From contig OX424558.1 of the NCBI GenBank assembly GCA_949152475.1, positions 30,080,651 through 30,144,650 on the forward strand: 64,000 nucleotides of DNA. Reading direction: 5' to 3'. The DNA comes from Terebella lapidaria. Lineage: Eukaryota; Annelida; Polychaeta; Terebellida; Terebellidae. Each line of letters opens with the position of its first letter. Position 1 is the stretch's first letter. The position numbers were made by a program, and so were the translations under genes. Shown here piece by piece: positions 12,056 through 24,329 of the stretch. A model generated the notes under the pieces. The model was given only the letters and a program-made list of their open reading frames with translations. It searched no databases and was not told the origin of the DNA.

Positions 12056-14533
12056 CTCACCGGAATTATAAGGCAACCAGAATATTTCATCAAATGGATT
12101 TTGATAGTTACTAGTATAATGTGGTCCTATATCATCATGACTTTGTAATACAACACTAAACTCTAACAGAGTTTTGTCGCTATGGAACAATTCCCACATT
12201 CGTTGTTGACTCAAACTCGATTTTCATCCACTGCCATCATCAAGTTCAGGGTCACCAAAAATAGTATAATATAATATAACATTCCCAGCTTTCATGGGTT
12301 GCCTGCAGAGAAGTGCAGACCTATACATTAAATACATTTTGTGAAGGTTACCAAAAGAGGCACCATACCACCATGCAACATTTACAGTCTACATAATATG
12401 TTCTTTCCCCATCATAAATAACTGATGATTCTTCAAAGAAAAACAAATTCACACAAAAAGAACATAAACATTCTGGAATGAGTAGTTTACAAGGAGTACA
12501 ATACAGTATCACTATCATTAAAATACAAAGTTTCGAAGAAGAATGAAGAATTTGCTAATGCATGCTTACTACCACTCACTTTTCTTACCACCAATGTCTC
12601 ATGAGGGATTTTCACCAGAATCTATTAGAACTATTAGTACAATGATGATCATTGTGTTGTGTACTTCATGTACTTTGCCAATGTATCCATCGATGCCAGT
12701 GAAAAGTTCATATATGAAAATTTACTCCCCCTTCCGTGTTTTAAAGTTAAATCAGCCAAATCTAGCATTCTTGTTCGTCATGCAAACTTTGAGTACATCT
12801 TGAGATCGTCAGTAATAAATAGGTAATAGGCACAATTCGATGACAGATAATCAGAAAATCGCCATTAACTGTGCCTGAAAGTTTACATCGGATAGAGAAT
12901 GATCGGCCTACATTCATTGCCGGTTGCTAATACCAATGATATCACAAGACTGTGTGTAGAACTTGCCCGCAACGCGGGCCGCTCTGAGGAAAAATGATTA
13001 GCCTGAGTTTGAATCTTGATTTTGTCAACTCAATTTAGGCACACAATACATATTTTCAGACCCAAATTTGCATGAATTCTCATTCTATATACAAAATAAA
13101 GTTATTGCAGACTGAATAAATTTTGTCATTTCTTTAAGTGGGTATATATTGTCAATCCATACAACTGTGTTAATGTATTTACCACATTTAGATTGATGTG
13201 TTGATTGTTTACCAATAATAATATGGGTTAATGTATAATTACCCCGGTAGGCCGGTAATATATCATTTCACGGCAACATCTATAAATGCAAATCACAACT
13301 TGTTTTTGTTATTCGTTTTTTTTTTTTTTTTTCATTTAGAAAATAAACATTTATCGGTACTATAAGTGACGATCGTTAATCCGCTACTGTATTGTCATAA
13401 CGTACTCGTGATCAATGCTCCACTTGGGCCGTCGTGAATCATGTGAATACAAATGAACTAATCGTATTCAAGCAGATACGACATATTTTCAGATCTAAAC
13501 AATCCGTGACATAATGCTATCTGTAATAAGACTTTTCGATAATTTCGTCGATTCAAACATCGAGCTCCTGCTCCGCCAATAAAATCACGGGTGCACTATG
13601 ATCGGAATCGGACAGACTTCAGAGGAGTGACTACTGACTGTTTGCATTTTTTATCGAACATGATCTGTTACCGTCAAGCACTTGCTTGGCGCGGGAATCG
13701 AGCAAGTCAAGCACCGTGAAGCACGCATGTATAAATTTAGGCAGACTGACAGGGCAGTATTCGAAACATGTCCGTTTAGTGATTGGGCATGCGTGCATTG
13801 CAGTAGCTGTCATTGTGTGTTCGCGTGAATTCTTTGCTAAATATGTCTTTTTCTCCGCTGATTCATTTTCACGTTTTATCGCCCAGTAATGCTCAATGGC
13901 TGATGTCCCATATTAGGAAATACTCGGAAACACTCGGGGAACTCTCGGGTGTTCCGCCACTTCCAACCAATCAATGAACAGTGCTATTTATTTTAGATCT
14001 TTGCCCTGCTACCGGTGCCTTCGCTGTATATCCTGCAATTACCGAGATATTCATCACTTGATAAACATACTACAGTGGATTTACAGAAACAACAACAACG
14101 ATTACACCAAAATTTAGGTATTTTATGCTATAAAAAAATGTACGATTGGTTAAAATCGCGTTTCTTGGTCGATATGCGAAGATAAACAATCACCATTTGC
14201 GATCGCATTGTCCCGTCTGCGCATGCGTTAAAGTGATATTGATTCCCGGCCGCAAGCCCGCAACCCGTATGTATAAACACAAGCACATGTATGATGAATT
14301 TGGTGTTTAATCGCTAAATTTTATTAGAAAGCCTCCGAATTTGTTGCAAATCTTACGTATCATTTGGATAACACACAATAACCGAGCAGTATTCCAAGTT
14401 TGGGGACCATAGGAATAGTACTTTAGACGGAGAAGATTCTGAAAGATTTGAGTCAGGAAAACATGGGGCAACAGACACTGCAGACACGTGTCAATCCATC
14501 CCAATAGCTCCACGGCTTTCAGCCGGTGAGCTA
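12056..14533. mobile_element. Segment inserted in the satellite array, with TAGCTCACCGG ends
   Basis: The sequence interrupts the 130-bp array: array sequence stops at about 12,052 and resumes at 14,534. The edges read TAGCTCACCGG on the left and CCGGTGAGCTA on the right, an 11-bp inverted pair. The right edge also forms a small hairpin. I find no transposase, only a T-tract near 13,319-13,332 and AT-rich sequence. The target duplication is not clean, so insertion by transposition is inferred. Confidence 0.4.
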
Positions 14534-15353
14534 AAAATGAGGTGAAGGTCACAAGAATATTCAGCATATATCATTTCCTACCTGTCCACAATTCCTTATC
14601 TCTAATCTCAATATTAAGTGAGATATTAGGCAAAATGTGTCCCATTATAAAGCAAATAGGAGAATTTAACATTGGAAAGTCACATTTGGGCCAAGTTTGG
14701 GCCAAAATGGCCCACTTCCAGCGACTCAAGGGCAACGAAAATTCACACGTTGCAGAGATACACATGAGGAGTGTTATGCATCAATAAGAAAAAAGTTACG
14801 GAACAGATTTTGAGAAAATGGCCGCCAAAATCAGGCATTTTTCGTCAAAAATGGCCGCCATTTTGAAAAAAACTAGGTCAAAGGTCGAATTCGAGGTCAC
14901 GAGCATATTCAACATATATCATTTCCTATATGTTCTCACTTGATTTCTAGTCTCTAATCTCTCTAAGTGAGATACTAGGCATAACGTGTCCCTTTATGAA
15001 GCATGGGATAATTAACATGGGAAAATCCCAGTTGGGCCAAGTTTGGGCCAAAACGGCCCACTTCGAGCGATCCAAGAGCAATGAAACTTGAACACATCAT
15101 GGATGTTCATAGGAGGAGTGTTATCCATCAATAAGAAAAAATGTTACTGAACAGATTTTGTGGCTGGCAAAGTTCAAAATTGGCCTTTTTTCGACGAAAC
15201 CGGCCGCCATGTCTGAAAATAAAAAAACTCAAAAATACTTTCTTCTGCAATTATTTTTTAGTATTATTTTTTTGTGTGAAATAAGATCCAACTTTAAAGA
15301 TAAAAATGTGAACGGACGACGCCGGACGACGATCAGGTCCGGTAACCTAATCA
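14534..15353 (+). repeat. GGTTACC-ended repeat, right part, with two blocks of about 360 bp
   Basis: Two tandem blocks (from about 14,565 and about 14,915) share AGTGAGATATTAGGC, TTGGGCCAAGTTTGGGCC, AAATGGCCGCCATTTT and similar strings. The repeat ends in CCGGACGACG...GTCCGGTAACC at 15,340-15,353, the inverse of the AGGTTACCGGAC start at 10,598. This suggests one element from 10,598 to 15,353 that carries the inserted segment above. Confidence 0.5.
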
Positions 15354-15990
15354 GCGCAAAGTGCAATGCTATGGTCGCATGTCATACCCGGAGGTTTCCC
15401 GACGTATGTGCGGCAAAAAATCGAAAATTCCGGTAACTGACGGGTACTGACGCCTGTGTCGGGAGTAATCGGGAGTTATCGGGAATTTCTTTATTGCGCG
15501 CCAGGAGAAGTTGGACATCTTCAAAAATTTCTGCCCAAATGTTGGAGAGTTTCCGAAGTGGGTCATTTCCCACTTTTTTGTCACTTTCCGGGGATATGCC
15601 GGTGTCACTCCGTACATGCTCTGGTAGGTCCGTAGATGCGCCTGCTGTCTCTGTAGGTATTCCGACTATCTCCGGGAAACGCGGAAGTAACCCCGGAGTA
15701 AGTCGTAAAGCAGATTATTTCAATTCATATCTTCCGGGTGTAAACTTATACAAATAAAGCTGAAAACCTTATCCGAGTCATTTTTCTGTGTTCCTGAAGT
15801 GATATGAAAAGTGACAAAGTAATGATAATACAGAGTACTAGTAAGACAGAGTAAAGAGAAACAAAAAGCAAGACAAGTAAACAGTCGGGTAAGATAAAGC
15901 TGATAACGTCTGAGGGTGATCCAGAATCCAGATCATCAAAGAAGGAGGCGGAGACGGAGGCGACAGAGCGGTTCCGGCTGACTCCAGATC
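15354..15990. other. Unassigned sequence between two repeat blocks
   Basis: More GC-rich than its surroundings, with several open frames on both strands, none recognisable. It separates two copies of the GGTTACC-ended repeat and may itself be an insertion. I see no inverted ends. Confidence 0.25.
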
Positions 15991-16748
15991 CGTTACACTC
16001 TAATCTCAATAATAAGTGAGATATTAAAAACAATTTGTCCCATTATAAAGCACAGGAAAATGTAACATAGGAAAGTCCCAATTGGGCCAAGTTCGGGCCA
16101 AAATGGCCCACTTTGAGCGATTCAAGGGAGACGAAACATATACATGTCTGGAAATACGTAAAGGGGATATTTTCAAACAAAAATCTCAAAACTGTCTGAA
16201 AAGTTTTTGAGAAAATGGCCACCAAATTCCAAAATTGGGCATTGGAGGTCAAACTTAAGGTCACCACCGAAACCACAATAAATGATTTCCTATCTGAATG
16301 TGCCAATATTTTAGCTGTCTTGAAGTGTTCTCAAATGTTACGCCATTGTTGCTCCCATTATGAAAGAAAAATTGGGTGAAAGTTTTTTTCTGTGGTTGGA
16401 AATCACTCAAAACGATTAATGACTTGATTTGCAAAAAAAAATTTTGGCCGACCCATCAAAAATTCAAAATGGCCGCCACATGCAGACTGGTGATTCAAGG
16501 GCAACTGAACTTATTGCAAAGGTACATAAGGAGCATCTTTTGAAACAAAAATCTTCGTTTTACGTCGAAAATGGCCGCCATTTAAAAAAAAAAATGCGAT
16601 AATCAACTAAAAAATACCTCCTTGAAATAGTATTAGGCATTCTTGTGCAAAATTTCAGAAAGATTCGTCGTAAATGTATGCGAACGACGACGACAGACAA
16701 TGGACGCAACGCCATAGCAATATGTTATTGGACCAAACGTTCGGTAAC
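15991..16748 (+). repeat. Second, partial GGTTACC-ended repeat
   Basis: It starts inside the unit (CTAATCTCAATAATAAGTGA), carries the same TTGGGCCAAG and AAATGGCCGCC blocks, and ends ACGACGACGACAGACAATGG...GTTCGGTAACCT at about 16,748. The end abuts the degraded 3' flank of ST3: alignment of that flank with the ST5 flank breaks here, which places the insertion boundary. A reversed copy lies at 26,108-27,192. Confidence 0.5.
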
Positions 16749-16909
16749 CTAGAAACAATTTTCAACGGCCACATTTGTGCATTATATTCTCTACAGTCTA
16801 CATCTACCCAAATTTATTCCACGCTGTTGTATTGTAATTCCATGCACTCTGATAGCTCAATAAGTAGGCCTATATGTATGTATATATACACCAGAATTAA
16901 TTATGATCG

Positions 16910-19900
16910 TCAACAACATGGACCACGGTCAGTCTGTAAAGAACAGATTGCGATATTTGTCTCTTCGTTCCATTGATATCCAAACATTTCCATGTCGATT
17001 CGATATAGGTCCAGGAAATATTGCATGACATCCTCTGTGATATTGCTGTATTCAGACATACTCAGCCAATGGTGATCTGCCACGTCATGTCGTTGGTGAC
17101 TATGACGTATGGGCATTGATGTATATGGTACGTCGGTTTTCAACTTTGACACAAGCAGAGGTCCATCTCTACGCATCGTCTCAATTCGCAAGATAGCACT
17201 CCAGTTCAAAGCACAAGGATGCATCTCTTTGAGAATTGAGTTCCAGTGCCTATCACGTATGTTAGTTTCTTTAATGTAATTTAGAAACTGTGAAAACGTA
17301 GGCTTCTCTGTGTCATTCTGTGCCATTCTCGAGTGTTTTAGAATATCGTCTGCTAAGAACTTGTAGTCTGAGTCTGGAGCAACAATCTTCCCTCTGTACA
17401 CAGATAACAGTCTCTCAAAAGGGTGACGCACTATCAGAAAACTATAATGGCTCTTGAGTATCTTCTTAGTTTCTCCTTCATTTCTGTCACTAAGGAAAAA
17501 TATACCTAATTTTCCCAGTGATTCTTTGTTATGCACGAACATGAGGTGATCAGATCTGGACCGATACAACCGACTCACATTGAATCCTGCTGCCTCCATC
17601 AGCAATGCCTTTATGGCGGTGCATCCAGCCTTGGACATCAAGCCAATCAGCAAGTTGTGACGGCTGTCAACAATGATGTCTTCACTTGGATGTATGAAAT
17701 CATTATCCAGGGAATCTCTATAACGCTCACACGTTTCACGCAATTGTTGGATCCGCTCCTCTTGAGTAGACAGACGGAACGTGGCGAATTTGGTGAAATC
17801 TGTGGAAAAGACGAAACTGAAAATTAACGTTTTGACGTTTCAAAAAAATTCAAACCGATTCGACCGCAAACCCTAGGATAAAATGTTGACAGACAACATG
17901 AAAACAGCCCGACAAATAGACAGCCAGACAAAAAACACCACGCCATACTAATGGCTTATCAAAGCATAGTGCTGAAACTCAAGGTCATGAGAACTTCATG
18001 CTGTGAACATCGGCCATTGGAAACAAAACTGGTTCCAATAGCTGAGTATTGGTATTCGTTTGCATTTACGTGAGAGCGTGAACGCTCTGAGTCTAACACA
18101 ATTTAGACAACTACTTTACCATTTGTGTTCTAGACCCCACTTTGAACGTTTCTTCAATGCAGTTTTTACTTACGTGCTGGAACGTTTCATTGCATTCCGA
18201 GAATAGTTTACGATTTGTATCATCACACTACTACAGTGGCTGATATATGCCATAGTTTTATTCTTTAGTTTTCATTTATTTACGATATTTTCCAGACGCA
18301 TGTAATACACGTACTTAATATTAAATACGCGTACTTATTGTTTAAATACGCGTACTTAATATTAAATACGCGTATTTAATGATAAATACACGTAATTAAT
18401 ATTAAATACGCGTACATAATATTAAATACGTGTATATAACATTAAATACGTGTATTTATTGTTATATACGCGTACTTAATATTAAATACGCGTACTTAAT
18501 ATTAAATACACGTACATAATATTAAAAACGTGTATATAATATTAAATACGTGTATTTAATATTAAATACGCGTACTTAATGTTAGATACGTGTACTTAAT
18601 GTTAAATACGCGTACTTAATATTAAATACGCGTACTTAATATTAAATACACGTACATAATATTAAATACGCGTATATAATATTAAATACGTGTATTTAAT
18701 GTTAAATACACGTACTTAATATTAAATACCAGACAGTTAGATATTTTATTTTTTTTGCAGCGCCATGTTGCTTGATACATACCTTGTTTCACGAGACAAA
18801 CACAGCAACATAACCACATCCAATTTTCGCTAATTTAATATTAAGTACGCGTAATTAACATTAAGTACGCGTATTTAACATTAAGTACGCGTATTTAATA
18901 TTAAGTACACGTATTTAATATTATACACGCGTATTTAATATTATATACGTGTATTTAATGTTAAGTATGTGTATTTAATATTAAGTACGCGTATTTAACA
19001 TTAAGTACGTGAATTTAATTATTTTATTTTCTTTAGAATGTCCATCTGGAAAAAATAAATAAATGAAATCTGAAAAATAAAACTATGGCATATATCAGCC
19101 ACCGTACACTACAGATTGATTTACTTTATGTTCTGTGAAATCTGGCCACTTTACTCTACTATTTTATTTGACTCTTGTAAGCAGAATGATGCTTCTCGTG
19201 CTTGTCTGGTTATGTCACTTGCTTTATTGGTAGAAATATTCCCATCGGACTAACAGTCACAGTCTTTTCGATTATGATTTGTATATCGGCGACCTTCTTG
19301 AAGTAGAAGTTTGCTAACTTCTTGCACAACTCGTTTGAAGGTTCCATGTGAAGTGTATTCATCAACCAATTACCGCTTATAACAAGATTTTGATGATGAC
19401 ATTAACAAACCTAACATCAAATACTTTGGGAATAGAAACAAAGCCCGACCAAACTTTTCTATCTGAAGCCACACTGGCGTCATCAGGTTGTTTCTACTGT
19501 ACACCAGATGGCATTAGTGCACAACTGCCCAATAACGTACTAAAACAATTTAGAATTCTGAAACAACCCCTGAAATAGGTGTATGACAAGAACATATCAC
19601 AAGCCAAAAGGCAAGCACATTGTCAGTACCGGACAGCTCATTTAGTACTTTGGACACACTTCATTCTTTTTCAAATCGAACTGACAGAACCTAGTTTTTG
19701 TGAATTGTGAATTCGCGTTTGGACAAACGTGCTTAAAGGACGAACCTGGGTTAGCATCGTAGTCAGACGAAAATGTATTATAGAGTTACATATGGTACAT
19801 CCTATGCTTGATGATGTATTATTCGTCGAACGGCAAACTGAATGTCTATATGAAAATGTGTCATTTAGTGACGGGGACAGAACATTTGCCTGTGGGTGGT

Positions 19901-20179
19901 CGAATTCAGGTTTGTGGGCTACGATGTAATCAAATAGGGAGTAATATACATACACTAACCTTTGTTTTTCCCCTTCCCAGTTTTTCTGGGTGTTCCATTA
20001 GTAGCAACACTAGTAGGCCTTCTGTGAATTGTTGTAGTTGGCATATCTGTAGATCTTCCAGAACTTTTCACCTTCTTATTAGTAAGTTCTACATGGTGTA
20101 TTGCCAGACGGTAAAATGTATTAATTATTGTGAAAATAACAGAAACTGCCAAAAAGAGGAATATGGTATGCTTCTTCAT
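16910..20179 (-). CDS. ST3: carbohydrate sulfotransferase, HNK-1ST/CHST8-14 family
   Basis: Exon 1 is 20179-19960 (ATG; phase-1 donor GTTAGT) and exon 2 is 17799-16910 (acceptor TTCCACAG), giving 369 residues. The N-terminus is a type II signal anchor (Lys-Lys followed by hydrophobic residues about 5-20) with a Ser/Thr-rich stem. Exon 2 carries the 5'-phosphosulfate loop MSKAGCTAIK, the 3'-phosphate loop RHPFERLLSVYRGK, MFGYQW and the final GPCC. Sequons such as NVS, NWS and NIT fit a Golgi-lumen protein. It is closely similar to ST4-ST6 but inverted relative to them. The 2.16 kb intron contains MITE M3. A minus-strand AATAAA (plus TTTATT, 16813-16818) lies about 95 bp past the stop. No damage is visible. 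Confidence 0.87.
18232..19106. mobile_element. Palindromic-array MITE, copy M3, in the ST3 intron
   Basis: 875 bp, flanked by CACTAC direct repeats (18226-18231 and 19107-19112). The inverted ends are about 70 bp: TACAGTGGCTGATATATGC on the left, TACGGTGGCTGATATATGC for the right read in reverse, followed by CATAGTTTTATT and a TTTCATTTATTTA stretch. Inside are about 21 units of 20 bp (TTAAATACGCGTACTTAATA and variants, 18301-18727), a 105-bp spacer, then about 9 units in reverse orientation (18832-19012). Each unit centres on the palindrome TACGCGTA. No coding capacity. The paralogous introns of ST4-ST6 lack the element. Confidence 0.82.
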
Positions 20180-20660
20180 GGTAACTGTAAAACTGAGAAA
20201 TTTTTCACAAGCGAGTTTTTTTGTAATAAGGAGAAATTATTGATTTCTAGCAGTCAACCGCTCTACCTACTTAATTTGGATTCATTAAGCCCAGCCATGT
20301 TCCTCTATTGGATTTAACAGGTGACGAGATTATCGAACTGCGGTGCCTGTTTCCCAGTGGCAGGCTGATGGCTGACTTAAAGCTGGAAGAATTGTGTTCC
20401 TCTGCACAAATCTATGGTCAGTGTGCTTGGACATGGATCTCACTCTCGTGCAAACCACATATTCCCTTGCAATAATAAAGCTTTTAGGTGCATCCAGACT
20501 GGTGTGTGAGTAATATCTACTATCTCGGGTAGCAGATGTAAATTGAAGTATATTGGAAAATGATACCATCTCCCAGAAAGCTGTTGATAACTCATACACA
20601 TATTTCGTTAACACGCTACATGGTGAAATCAAGAGACGTCCACCCTATATATCAGAGATG
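20180..20660 (-). promoter_or_regulatory. ST3 upstream region, conserved with ST4-ST6
   Basis: Read on the minus strand, this segment aligns with 48,105-48,478 upstream of ST4 (shared strings include AAGCTTTATTATTGCAAG, CACAATTCTTCCAGCTTTAA and TTAAGTAGGTAGAGCGG). It is 5' flank or 5' UTR retained since duplication. I see no TATA box. Confidence 0.45.
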
Positions 20661-21221
20661 TATCTGAAGCTTGAGCAATAAAGAGTTTGGTGTTACTATT
20701 AATAATGTTCAATTGAATGATATAATATCCCTAGATGAAGTTAACGTAGTCCGCTACAAACAGTGAGGTAACGAAGAGTCAAAATTTAAAAGTCATTTCT
20801 TGAATATTATCTCTTCAAAATGACATATTTTATAGGGTAAATGATCAGCATCCTAATACTGAAAAGGAAACAGGGGGTCACTGGATCGTTTCTTCTACAT
20901 ACTCGATCGAAATCACACACATTTACCTAAAATGACATAAATTATGACATTTTTGCACATTTTTTCGTCCATTTTCACATCTTGCATCGTGTTTTCCATG
21001 CGAGCGGATACGGTGACCCGCTATTTTCTTTTCAGTTTCAGGATGCTGAACAGTTACTCTATAAAATATATCATTTTGAAGCTCTAGATTATGTTGACAC
21101 AGTTATTTATTTGTAAAAACTCTTCGACCCCCTGCCCTCACTGTTTGGAGCGGACTTAAAAAGGTGGTCTACGCAGCCAAATCCATCAAAGTCTGCGGGA
21201 TTGAAAATATTCCAATTATTA

Positions 21222-22108
21222 CAGGGGCGGGTATAGGATTTTGGGAGGGGGGGCAAACTTTTGACCGACAGAGCAGCGAGCGAAGCGAGCCCATGTCGGC
21301 GGGGGGGTCTGGGGCCCGCTGAAGAGGCCCCAGACGCTGAAGGTTTATGCATCCCCAATGGTGTTATCTAGGGCTCTCCTTGGTCCGATTTCCATGGCCT
21401 TGGAGAGTTTATGAATACCTGATCTCGACTGAATCCAGGGTTCTGAAGGAGTGCCAAGATATGGAATGTCGCGAAGTGAGGTAGTGAAGACCGAGGGTCT
21501 GGAACCCGCTTGAGGGCCTCAGAAGCTGAAGGGTTATGCAGTGGTATGTTTCATAGGTTTCACCCATTCCCCATAAAGAGTGTTTGCATGGCTGATTCAG
21601 ACAAATCTAGGATTTTTAGGGAAGCCCTAGTTGTGAAATGTCGTTAAGAAAGTTGAAGCAAGCCCCTGTCAGCCTAGGGTCTGGGGCCCGCTCAAGGGCC
21701 CCAGAAGCTGGTGGTATTCGCGTGCCTAGCTTTCCAGGGTCTAATTATCAAGCATTACTTAACTCCCCATAAATGCATGATCACTGTAGTTGAAACAAAA
21801 TATGACAATATTACTTGGTTTTGGACCCCATCAAAGGATTAAGTGCATTTGGTCATTCAATGCTCTGAAATCATTTATAGAAGGTGAAGGACATAAAGTG
21901 CTTTCACTGAGAACAGGAGGGTTGGCTATAGAGTGAATACACTGCTCGCGACATGAGGCCCCAAAGTTAAAGCTACTTCCCGGTGTAATTTATCTTGAGA
22001 ACACTTCCTCCCCTCTCTTTCCCCCTGTTTCCTTTTTTCTCTTTTTCTTTTTTTTTTGGGGGGGGGGGGGGACCAAGGACCCCTTGCCCCCCGCTAAACC
22101 CGCCCATG
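21222..22108. mobile_element. hAT-like non-autonomous element
   Basis: It starts CAGGGGCGGGTATAGGATTT and ends with the inverse of CATGGGCGGGTTTAGC, close to the CAGNGGCGGAT terminus common in hAT MITEs (recalled, not searched). The 8-bp flanks AATTATTA and TATTATTC agree at six positions, as expected for an old 8-bp duplication. Inside are three diverged tandem blocks of about 185-190 bp, each with a GGGTCTGGGGCCCGCT-like string (about 21305, 21495, 21678), and a G-tract near the right end. No transposase is present. Confidence 0.55.
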
Positions 22109-22134
22109 TATTATTCAGCCTTTTCATAAATGCC

Positions 22135-23380
22135 TGTTATTAGAACTAGATCAATCACAGTATGGTATTCAAATACTAGTAAATGGTAGGAATGTCAGTA
22201 ACTTATGCTGATGATATTGTAATTTGTACAACTGTCTGACTCGGAACCTAATCATCATATGCTCAATACTTTTTCGAATTGGTGTAGTCGATGGCAGCTC
22301 ATTGTTAACACAGGCAAATCAAATATAGTCCATTTTAGAAGTAGGAATGTTCATATTAGTAAGTTTAGTTTTCATATAAATAACCAAAATTTAAAATATG
22401 TTGATAAATATTAATAGCTGGAGGTAATTGTGGATGAACATCCACATCCTCACCATCCTCACCTTTTTTAATACAATAGACGTGCTTTCTAACTCCACAG
22501 GCAGGGCACTCGGCAGTGTTTTGTCTAAATTCACTTCGTTAAAACGTCTAGTACACCAATCTGTTCAGTTGTCTAGGGTTCAAAAGTCAGTCGCAATGTG
22601 ATAAAGTGCAGAATATAGCTTTTTACTTGGGGGTTCATGGACTGGCACCTTTGCACAATATTCAAGGTGATATGGGGTGGGATTCAAATACAACCAGATG
22701 GTATTTGAGTATGCTAAGGTATTGCAATAGACTAGATTATAACAGACTTAAAAACCACATATTCAAATGGGATCAGAATCATCTTGGTCTACGGAAATCA
22801 ATACTATAATGTGAAAAGGTGAATATGCTCCGTGCTTTTCACTCACTCAGTAACGTGGACCTCACCCTCGTAAAGGATTCGCTCAGGATTAAGTAACATG
22901 CAAAATGGGAACATGAACTACAAAAAGCCACAATTGAGAAGATCTAATCTAATTTGATTATCATACTGAAAAATATTTATTAATAAATTTGATTAGAACA
23001 GGAAGGTCGTATCTTGCAAAATTCAGAGGTTTTATTTTACCGTTAAGAGTTGAGTCCGGTATAAAGGGGAAAGTGTAGAAGAACGTTTATGCCAGTTTTG
23101 TGATGATGGGGTGGTTGAGGACGAGCTTCATTATTTTTTGTTCAATTGTAGCAACCATATTCAATTGTTGCCACTATATTGAGGAACCTAAGGTATTGTA
23201 CAATCATATCGGTAATTTTGAACCCTCATTTCTCAGCAAACCCCAGAACACTAGACTTGTAAGGTTGATGAATCCACGTCAAATACAAAGCTTGTACAAC
23301 AAGCAATTCACCATAGCAACAGTTCACTATTTAAGTAGCCAACTGTATTTGTATGTTGATCAAGTTGTCATATAAGCCCC
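22135..23380 (+). mobile_element. Degraded LINE reverse transcriptase remnant
   Basis: Around 22,195-22,430 the plus strand reads TYADDIVICT, then WCSRWQLIVNTGKS and IVHFRSRN: the catalytic YADD box and the following region of a non-LTR reverse transcriptase. Around 23,010-23,150 a C-terminal piece (CQFCDDGVVEDELHYFLFNC) matches the Cys-rich tail of such proteins. The copy has several stops and frame changes and no 5' part. The clade cannot be decided. It lies between the two halves of the ST3 upstream flank, so it entered that flank after duplication. Confidence 0.65.
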
Positions 23381-23499
23381 ATGGGCTGGGTGCTGTCATT
23401 TACCAAATGATGAAATAATAATAACTGTATATGCACATAACACTAAAAATGTTTGAGTTTATAAATATTCGATATTAGCGAATCAGCCGATGTCATACT

Positions 23500-23775
23500 G
23501 TACTGTAAATACACGATATCGCACTTGTTTTCATGCCCTATATGTTCCTATGATATTTACGATACATTCACGGTATTTCATCCAATGCTGTCGACCACAC
23601 TTTGGCCATCTCAATTGTCAGCACTGATGAGCTGTTGCTGTTTCTGAATCTGTTTTTTTTTTAAATATGCCTTCAGCTTTAAAAGGGTCCATGCAAATCT
23701 AACCAATTTGAAACCTTGAAACTGATTATTGCCAGCACCTGCACCCCATAATGATTATCGACGTGCATCCTTCTT
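23500..23775 (-). repeat. Displaced distal upstream flank of ST3
   Basis: Read on the minus strand this aligns with 47,630-47,880 upstream of ST4 (shared pieces include GTGCAGGTGCTGGCAATA, AAGCTGAAGGCATATT, AACAGCAACAGCTCA and GGGCATGAAAACAAGT). In the ST4 unit it lies about 250 bp from the segment matching 20,180-20,660; here the two are about 2.8 kb apart because of the LINE remnant and hAT-like element. Confidence 0.65.
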
Positions 23776-24329
23776 AAGGGGCAACGTTGTTATTTATTAA
23801 CTAGAAAACGCTGGACGATTCAGTGTATCTATCAATTTACATGATTTAGTACCACCAATACAGCTAGATTTTGATCATGCCAACAACAAAGGTTACATAC
23901 AACATTTTGTAATAGCAACAAAGCCCTAAGCCTTTTTGTTGTTTCTTTTCTCAAAGCCCTGTGGTGTTTTTTTGGTGTGTCATGAATATTCTTTATACGT
24001 ACAGTTTTAAAAGGTACAGCCGATAATAGTATGAATCACAAATAGGAAGTCAAGTCTGGTACTACAGTCAGATTGGTGACCTGGAATTTCCCTGGATACA
24101 CTTTTAAGGACATAATGTTCATTTTGGATTGGAGGTATCCCCTAGAAGGTTGCGAATAGAATCCATGTCAGGTCAGAGCAATCTTGAGAAGTCAGACTTT
24201 CAGAATGATGACTTCGAATAATCTCTGATGTGAAACAAACTTGAATAGTTACATTGTAGTTCATTTTCATTCGAACATACTGAGCTTCTTTCTTTCCTAA
24301 CCTCAGTGAGACAAGAAATGAATGCATCA

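Noticed and set aside
15354-15990. GC-rich segment considered as a captured gene or other element
   Set aside because: No domain, paired ends or target duplication could be identified, so it is left unassigned.
18301-19012. Short regularly spaced repeats resembling a CRISPR-like or centromeric array
   Set aside because: Units are contiguous without unique spacers, the DNA is eukaryotic, and the arrays reverse orientation inside a TACRG-ended element with a target duplication.
21107-21358. 83-residue Pro/Ala/Ser-rich frame
   Set aside because: Arises from the GC-rich end of the hAT-like element and crosses its border.
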